Assembly (NCBI GenBank): GCA_025526915.1
Contig: JAHLKH010000049.1
Span: 89,847-153,846 of the forward strand
Direction of reading: 5' to 3'
DNA from: Entophlyctis helioformis
Lineage: Eukaryota; Chytridiomycota; Chytridiomycetes; Chytridiales; Chytriomycetaceae
DNA: 64,000 bases
Shown here piece after piece: positions 57,542-64,000 of the stretch. Under the pieces are notes generated by a model. That model saw only the letters and a program-made list of their open reading frames with translations, did not search any database and was not told where the DNA came from. The translations under genes and the position numbers were made by a program. The first letter of the stretch is position 1. Each line of letters opens with the position of its first letter.

Positions 57542-57992
57542 TCACGGAGGTTGCTGCTGCTGGAGTGGACGGACAGACAGGGTGGACAGACAGGGTGGGC
57601 AGACAGACAGAGTGGGCAGCGTCTGCAGACCCTTGTCGCAGCGTTCAAGCTCGCGAGTCCATCTTGGCAGTTTTGGGAATGTGGCCAGGCTCGGAAATTT
57701 TGGCTCAATCTCCACTTTGTGGCTGTCGAGATCAGCGGCGTTGCGGCGGCTGTTGCAGAGGGTCTGGCTGCACAGGCGGTCGTCCAGCACAAGGGCCTTG
57801 GGCAGCACGGCACAGACACAGGCACAGCGACCACCGTTGGTCTGTTCCAGCTGCGCACACTCTGCGGGCGGCTGGTATCGTCGCGTTCAACTGCAACAAG
57901 ACGCTGGCTGCGATGGCCGCGACGGTGAGTGCGACAGCAGAAGCAGCAGCAGCCAGACCAGCAAGGCCAGGGTGCGGTGGCAGGCCTGCCAA
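57542..57992 (-). pseudogene. Possible secreted LRR-like fragment
   Basis: On this strand a hydrophobic start (VAAIAASVLLQLNATIPAAR) leads, with a frame change, into CVCAVLPKALVLDDRLCSQT and then FPSLATFPKLPRWTREL. The Cys-rich start and the later leucine/proline spacing resemble small secreted LRR proteins of chytrids. The evidence is weak: no full repeat can be drawn and a frame change is needed. It may be chance. Confidence 0.25.
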
Positions 57993-58393
57993 GTTCGCAG
58001 CATCGCATGTTGTTCAAGTTGCTCTTGGTGCTTGCACGGCCAGCCAGCTCAGCCACCTGCTGCTGCCGACCGGTACGCCACGCACACACACACACACACA
58101 CACGCTCAAGGACTGCCAGCCTGCCAGCCAGCTCAAGACAAGCCAGTCCGAGTTGCAGACTTGTGTGAGTGAGTGCAGCGTCGGACTGACACGACTGCAC
58201 CATGCCAGTCACACACGCACGCACACAGGTGACTTTGGACTGCCGAGGCACAAAGGCATTGGTGTGAGTAGCTTGGATCTGCTGCAGTCTGCTGCGTGTC
58301 AACACTGGCTGACGCTGGCAACTGTCTGAGCGCTGATCTTGGTCATGGTTGGCACTGCATGTGCCATTGTCAGAGAGCAACCGTCGCGCCGTG
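57993..58393. other. No gene recognised
   Basis: This stretch includes a CA microsatellite near 58,083-58,104. No exon with recognisable content was seen. Confidence 0.4.
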
Positions 58394-58446
58394 TCACTTG
58401 TTGCTGATGGTGCAACGCGGCTCTCGCCACCATCAGCAACAAGTGA
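58394..58446. repeat. Perfect 19-bp inverted repeat (hairpin)
   Basis: The left arm TCACTTGTTGCTGATGGTG (58,394-58,412) is exactly complementary to the right arm at 58,428-58,446, with a 15-nt loop. No T-run follows, so a simple terminator is not indicated. Confidence 0.9.
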
Positions 58447-58513
58447 GACGCTGCGAGACGGATCTGCACTCGACTGCCACCGTTGGCAACACGCACCACA
58501 GGCACAACAGCAC

Positions 58514-58830
58514 ACGGCGCAGTCGCAGTACCACAAAAACAGGGAGGATTGCTGCCCGTTTTTTGCAAAGATGCATCAATTGTGCATGTTGTTGATGTGC
58601 ACGCTTGAGCTTGCACGCTCTGACGCGCCCTCTGCCATGGGAACTGCTCACTGAGTCCATCGCGCGACATGACGGCCGACAACGCCGCATCGCGCCAGAC
58701 TGTTGCCAACTTTGACGACGACGACCACTGTCGACGCCAACGACCATCACCACCAACGACCATCATCCACACCATACGGCGCAGTCGCAGTACCCAAAAA
58801 ACAGGGAGAATTGCTGCCCGTTTTTTGCGA
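58514..58830. repeat. Pair of about 54-nt direct repeats
   Basis: Similar segments start at ACGGCGCAGTCGCAGTA at 58,514 and 58,776, and both end in GCTGCCCGTTTTTTGC. They differ by a few substitutions. The sequence between them has GAC/CAC-rich triplets and no gene. Confidence 0.75.
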
Positions 58831-58935
58831 ACGTCCTCTTGCATGCGAGAGTGTGCGGACCATGCCGCGATTGTTGAGACTTGCATGTGCCTTGTGATGG
58901 ACGTCAATAAAGCAGTCATCACGATCGTGTATGGG

Positions 58936-58936
<1 letters not shown>

Positions 58937-58978
<42 letters not shown>
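58937..58978. repeat. CA/AC dinucleotide microsatellite
   Basis: About 20 uninterrupted AC units are followed by ATATATAT-like sequence. It sits inside a long open frame, which is therefore not convincing as a gene. Confidence 0.95.
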
Positions 58979-58980
<2 letters not shown>

Positions 58981-60199
58981 ATATATTGGCTGAAGGGCTT
59001 CATGCCCAACCTCCACATTCACCAACCACGGCTGTCTGCCAGCGCACATGGAACGGCCTGCTTTGACAAGCAGCAAGGATGGGATTGCGGTGGAGATCTC
59101 TGTCAGGATTGTCAATCGACCGTCGCATCAGCCTCAGCCGCTCTCAAGATGCTCGTGAACCACGAACAGTCGTGGTTAGACACAGCACTCGCAGCTGGCC
59201 GCACTCACAGATCCAGCCGGACTCGTGCAAGCGATGCCTGGATTGCCGAGGCAGCCTGGATTCTGAATAAAGTACGCTATGCACGATCTGTGGATCATGG
59301 ACATACAGACTTGCATGTACGCTGGCCGCGTTGGAGCAGCCAGACACGCACCACGACCAACAGCCTGCAGATCGTTGCCGCATCGGACTGGATATGGACA
59401 GCCATCAATGGGCAGCCTGCCAAGGGCAGTCCTGAAACGCCACTGCCAGCCGTGCCTGCTGCGGCATCAGCAGATGTGGCGATCCAGCTCGCGATGGTCT
59501 GGAAGGCATACAGGCAGATGCGATTGTTTGCTGTTCTTTGCCAAACACAAGCGAGCCGGACAGCCAGACAGCCCAGCCATGTCGCACGTGTATGGATTGC
59601 AGAAACAGCCGCACCAGCGATGCCTGCAGCGAGCAGACTCGCGACGGCTTGCCCAGCAGCCATGCACACGAGGCAGATCAGGGATCGCACACAGCTGCAA
59701 GCCATCCGTGATGGGACAGCACGCACAGGCAGTCTGACACGCTGACCAGATCTGTGATCGCAGCAGCCCGCCGCACAACCAGCCGCACAAACAGAGACTG
59801 GCATCATTGTTTGGCAGGCGGGCAGACAGGCAGACAGGCAGGCAGGCCAAGCAGATCAGTGATCGCGGCGGCTGGTTGTGCCAGCCATGACAAGCCAGCA
59901 GCAGAGAGCCGTGTTTGGTGTCCAGTGACAGGCTGGCTGGTCGATGCACGCCAGTCTGGAGTGGGGCTGCCGAGACATGCACGATCTGGAGGTAGAGCTG
60001 CCCAAACATGCCAATGCATTGCGATTGATTGCGACCCTGCCTTGCTCACAGACAACAATGCAGACATGCGTGCAGATCTGGATCACACCGCCCAACAGAG
60101 CCAGTACTCAGCAGTGCCGAAACAGCACGCGGCACTCTGCCAGACAGCCAGGTACGCATTGGACAGCTGGACTGGACAGCCCGACGGTTTGCAGAAAGC
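58979..60199. other. No intact gene; degenerate repeat-like sequence
   Basis: This stretch has long open frames, none with family motifs. Words such as CAGATCNGGCAG and GCCAGACAG and the phrase ATTGCAGAAAC recur, resembling the 89-nt array further right. It may be an old, decayed part of that array. A short GGCAGACA run lies near 59,819-59,846. Confidence 0.45.
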
Positions 60200-62275
60200 G
60201 GTGCTGCGATGACGAAACGGTATGCTTCTCAGATACTGACTGCCATGCGCACTGGACAGGACAGGACAGGGCAGGATCGCAGTGGGCAGCGACGAGTATC
60301 GCAGCGCGAACATGGCACGCGGCTCCGAGACTGCCGGCCGTTCAGACTGGGCAGACATGGATTGCAGAACGGCATCAGTATGCACCAAACGGCCGCCTCG
60401 ACGGTGAGAAGGTGCGCAGCTTTGAGACTGGCGATCGTGCTCTGCAGGCACACGGGCAGCGATGGCCGAATGCCAGCAGCAACAAGGTTAGAGATACTGA
60501 CACGACACGCGAATCACAGGGCGGCGACATATGCATCCATTCAGAGCAGGACAGGATCACGGCGAGCAGAAACGGTCGTCGCGATGCTGAAGCAGTGCGC
60601 GGCTGTCTCTGCGGTCTGCTGGCAATCTAGGCAGGGCAAGATCACGGCAGGGGCAAGATCACGGCAGACAGAGCGGGCAGCAACAGACGCAGCGACGTCG
60701 AAATGACACGTTGCGGATTGCCAACCGGCGTGCATGCACACTGAGTGGATCTGGATCGGTTTGGGCGGCAACGGACACTGTGACGCCGACACGGTACGCT
60801 GCGGATTGCCAACTGGCATGCATCCAATCGAGGCAGGACTGGTGGCTGCGAGAGGCAACGGATACAGCGACGCCAAAATGACACGCAGCAGATTTCCAAC
60901 CGGCGTGCATGCAGCCATGGCAGATCTAGCTGCATCGAGCAGCCGCGAGCAGAAACGGACACTGTGTTGCCGAAATGGCACGCCGCTGTCTGGACGGCAT
61001 CCAAGCATGGCAGATCTGGCGGCAGCGGCGAGCATTAATATGCAATGCGACGCAGAAACGGCATGCTGCGGATTTGGAGACTGGCGTGCATCCAGCCAAC
61101 CAAGGCAGATCTGGCAGCAGCCAACAGCAGCAAATGCTGTGACGATGAAATGACACGCGGCTTTCTGTGCAGCATGCAGGCAATCTGGGCATGACAAGAT
61201 CGCAGCAGACAGAGCGGGCAGAAACGGACGCAGCGATGTCGAAATGACACGCTGCGGATTGCAAATCGGCGTGCATGCACACAGAGCGGATCTGGCAGCA
61301 GCTGCGAGCAGCAACAGACACTGCGATGGTGACACGGTACACGGCGGATTTCCAACCGGCGTGCATCCAATCGAGGCAGGACTTGCAGCAGCCGCGAGCA
61401 GAATTGGCTGAGATGACAAAGGAGCAGCATGACAGTCTAGACCGACGTCCGTCGATTCAACGTCGGGCAAGGCAGCAGCAGCAGGCAGAAGCCAGCCTGA
61501 ACAGCCGCCGCCACGACGATGAAACGGTACGCGGGTGTCAAGATGGCGTGCATTCATTCAAGGCAGGACTGGATCACTGCGAGCAGCAGCCAGCAGAAAC
61601 GTTTGTCACGATGAGGATATGGTACGCAGCCAGACTGCCGACCGGCGTGCATCCAATCCAAGGTAGATCAGACAGCTGCAAGCAGTAATCTGCAATGCGA
61701 CGCCGAGACGGTACTCTGCGGATTACCAACCAGTGTGCATCGAATCCAAGGCAGACTGGCAGCAGTGGGCAGCAACCGATGCTGCGACGCAGAAGCGGCA
61801 CGCGGCGGATTGCCGAACGGCGTGTATCCAACCATAGCAGATCAGGCAGCCGCCGCGAGCAGCAACGGGCGTCGCAAGGGCAAAGCGCCATGCTGCGGAT
61901 TGCAGACTGGCGAGAATCAATCCAAGACAGCACTGGCAGCAGCGAGCAGCAGCGGATGCTGCGACGTAGAAACGGCACTTTGCGGCTTGCCAACTGGCGT
62001 GCATCCAACCAAGGCCGATCAGGCAGCCGCGGGCAGCAGAAACGGATGCTGTGATGACGAAATGACACGCCGCTGTCTGGATGGCGTGCATGCATCCATG
62101 GCAGATCTTGTAGCAGCCGCGGGCAGCAACAGATGCAGCAACACCGAAGCGGCACGCTGCAGATTGCCAACTGGCGTGCATGCATCCATGGCAGAAGCAC
62201 GCCGTAGCTTATGGCAGAAGACGGCAAACAGAAACGGTACGCTGCTGTCTGGATGGCGTGCATGCACCAAGCAGC
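60200..62275. repeat. Degenerate tandem array, about 89-nt unit
   Basis: The landmark GCGGATTGCCAACNGGCGTG (and variants) recurs roughly every 85-92 nt, for example near 60,711, 60,801, 61,254, 61,346, 61,630, 61,720, 61,808, 61,897, 61,985, 62,075 and 62,160. Each unit also has a GGCAGATC/GCAGCNGCGAGCAGCA part and GACGNNGAAACGGNACGC. I count at least twenty units. Long open frames on both strands follow the periodicity and are not taken as genes. Confidence 0.85.
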
Positions 62276-62579
62276 GATCCTGATTGTGGGATGGATTGTT
62301 GTTGGGCAGGACTGAATGGCGGATCAAATGGTGAATGAATACAGGGATATGGTGCACTCTTGCGTAGGTGCGTTGAGTATAGTGATTGTTGGCCAGGCCT
62401 TGGACTTGAGGGATCAGAGATTGAGTACTTTGTTGACACTGAGCGATGGCAACAATGCGACGACAATCAGGCGAGAGACGGCCAGATGGACACTGTGGGT
62501 GGATGGAGCTTGACGAGACGGTTCCGATGGTGTGCGGCACATTGCACAGCAGTTAGTGGAAGCCGAGCTATGCAAGATT

Positions 62580-62803
62580 GCTCGCTCTCAAGCCCCCAAA
62601 AGTCGCGTACCCGACGAAAAATGCATGTGCGTACTCGCAATCTGCCGCGATCCGCAGAGGTCTGAGCTGGAAAAGCCAATAGGTACGATTGTCAGGCTCG
62701 ATGTGCTCGTCAGTTTGAGCTATTGCTCGATGCTGTAGCATGCCTACAGCCTGAGAGGCACTTGGATGCATCTGCGTCGCGCGTACTCGTGCTGACGGGA
62801 TGA
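62580..62803. repeat. Dispersed 220-nt repeat, copy 2
   Basis: Second copy of the element at 56,854-57,076, embedded in a 182-nt array unit after ATGCAAG. It keeps the same open frames on both strands. Confidence 0.88.
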
Positions 62804-63307
62804 GCACGATGTGACAACTGGCATGCACAGCAGGCAAGAGACTGGCAGATAACCACTGTGGCTGGGTAGTGCTTGGTGAGACGGTTCCAGCGAGGTGCGG
62901 TACATTGCACAGCTGTTGGTCGAAGCTGAGATATCAAAGTGCGCATCGTGGTGTCTACACATGGCGCGAACGGACGACGAAACGAGCGCGACATGACAAC
63001 TGGCATGGACAGCTAGCGAGATACGGCCAAATAACCACTGTGGCTGGGTAGTGCTTGGTGAGACGGTTCCAGCGAGGTGCGGTACATTGCACAGCTGTTG
63101 GTCGAAGCTGAGATATCAAAGTGCGCATCGTGGTGTCTACACATGGCGCGAACGGACGACGAAACGAGCGCGACATGACAACTGGCATGGACAGCTAGCG
63201 AGATACGGCCAAATAACCACTGTGGGTGGGTAGTGCTTGGTGAGACGGTTCCAACAAGGTGCGGTACATTGCACAGCTGTTGGTGGAGGCTGAGATATGC
63301 AAGCCTA

Positions 63308-63512
63308 AAAAGTCGCGTACCAGACGAAAAATGCATGTGCGTACTCGCAATCTGCCACGATCCACAGAGGTCTGAGCTGGCAAAGCCAATAGGTACGATT
63401 GTCAGGCTCGATGTGCTCGTCGGTTTGAGCTATTGCACGATGTTGTAGCATGCCTACAGCCTGAGAGGCACTTGGATGCATCTGCGTCGCGCGTACTCGT
63501 GCTGACGAGATG
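63308..63512. repeat. Dispersed 220-nt repeat, copy 3
   Basis: Third copy, at the same relative position in a 182-nt unit as copy 2. It is slightly shorter at its left end (starting AAAAAGTCGCGTACC) and otherwise highly similar. Confidence 0.88.
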
Positions 63513-64000
63513 AGCACAACATGACAACTGGCATGCACAGCAGGCAAGATACAGGCAAGCATGCGATGAAAAAGATGTAGAGCTCAGTGAGACAGTCTCA
63601 AGGATGTGCAGCATGCTCCGTGGCCATGGTTGGAGGCCGAGTAGTTGAACATGAGAGTTTTGATGGCTGCTCAGGATGCGAACGGACGACGAAACGAGTG
63701 CGACGGGACAACTGGCATGGACAGATGAAGGGATACGGCCAGATAGCCACGGAAGATGGATAGAGCTCATTGAGACGGTTCCAACGAGGTGCGGCACACG
63801 GCGCAGCTGTGCGTCCAAGCCAGGATATTCAAGAACGTCCATCGGCGTCTGTCAACGTCGCGAACGGACGACGAAACGAGCGCGACGGGACAACTGGCAT
63901 GGACAGCTGACAAGATACGGCCAGATTACCACCGTGGCTGGATAGAACTTATTGAGACGGTTCCAACGAGGTGCAGTACATTGCACAGCTGTTGGTGGAA

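Larger units (their letters stand above)
62506..64000. repeat. Tandem array, about 182-nt unit, with long-unit variants
   Basis: Units beginning with GTGCTTGGTGAGACGGTTCC start at 62,869, 63,051 and 63,233, exactly 182 nt apart; related, more diverged units start near 62,506, 63,580, 63,764 and 63,947. The first two of the 182-nt series are almost identical. The units at 62,506 and 63,233 are longer because a copy of the dispersed 220-nt repeat replaces part of the unit. The array runs off the right end of the window. Confidence 0.9.

Noticed and set aside
57277..59745. Open frames of 300-360 residues in the right part
   Set aside because: They run through microsatellites and repeats, change character along their length and show no recognisable domain.
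60541..61557. 338-residue minus-strand frame over the 89-nt array
   Set aside because: It follows the repeat period and appears in several frames; no start context or conserved domain.
55490..64000. CRISPR-like arrays
   Set aside because: The repeats are contiguous or diverged with 37- to 190-nt units and no unique spacers, and no cas genes exist; the window is eukaryotic.
1..64000. tRNA, rRNA or snRNA genes
   Set aside because: None was recognised by eye; a covariance-model scan would be needed to exclude short ones.

Overview
The window is eukaryotic nuclear DNA, most likely from an early-diverging (zoosporic) fungus. Genes are GC-rich and dense, and many are split by short GT-AG introns, often with the donor GTGCGT. 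Several gene types recall chytrid genomes: ankyrin proteins built on a WLHxNRTEGC unit, a Crinkler-like header fused to a kinase-like domain, and Ty3-type integrase fragments with a chromodomain. The chytrid assignment is an inference from gene content; no rRNA or marker phylogeny was available.

Layout. 0.6-12.2 kb holds conserved housekeeping genes: the GTPase DRG2 (-), a mitochondrial-type rhodanese (-), glutaredoxin (+), a leucine-rich-repeat protein (-), the BRISC/BRCA1-A subunit BABAM2 (+), the NatC catalytic subunit NAA30 (-) and a RhoGAP (+). Several are divergent pairs with very short shared promoters. 12.7-29.9 kb is the most unusual region: three paralogous (+) genes, here called A, B and C, each carrying four RRM-like modules plus acidic SUMO-interaction-like motifs and RD- or SR-rich or basic tails. 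They alternate with three (-) copies of a short-chain dehydrogenase (SDR1-3). A 2.06-kb tandem duplication left one extra truncated B copy and one extra SDR. 30.0-38.5 kb returns to core genes: methylmalonate-semialdehyde dehydrogenase (+), exosome subunit MTR3 (-) and a P-type cation ATPase with a long N-terminal extension (+).

38.8-55 kb is accessory. It holds a Ty3-type integrase/chromodomain fragment abutting an ABCC transporter that lacks most of its second membrane domain, a convergent pair of ankyrin genes, damaged AlkB-, WD40- and 7TM-like genes, a Crinkler-kinase gene, and a second copy (about 14 kb away) of the integrase fragment plus the first part of the ABC gene. 55-64 kb has no convincing intact gene and is filled with tandem and dispersed repeats (37, about 180, about 89 and about 182 nt), which could be subtelomeric.

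Quality note. DRG2, rhodanese, glutaredoxin, BABAM2, NAA30, SDR2, gene B, the dehydrogenase and the ATPase splice or read through without any break, and their exon lengths sum to whole codons. Many other genes show single-base frame changes inside otherwise conserved protein. These may be pseudogene lesions or consensus indels, and the sequence alone cannot separate the two. Splice sites given below were read by eye from frame, phase and family similarity.
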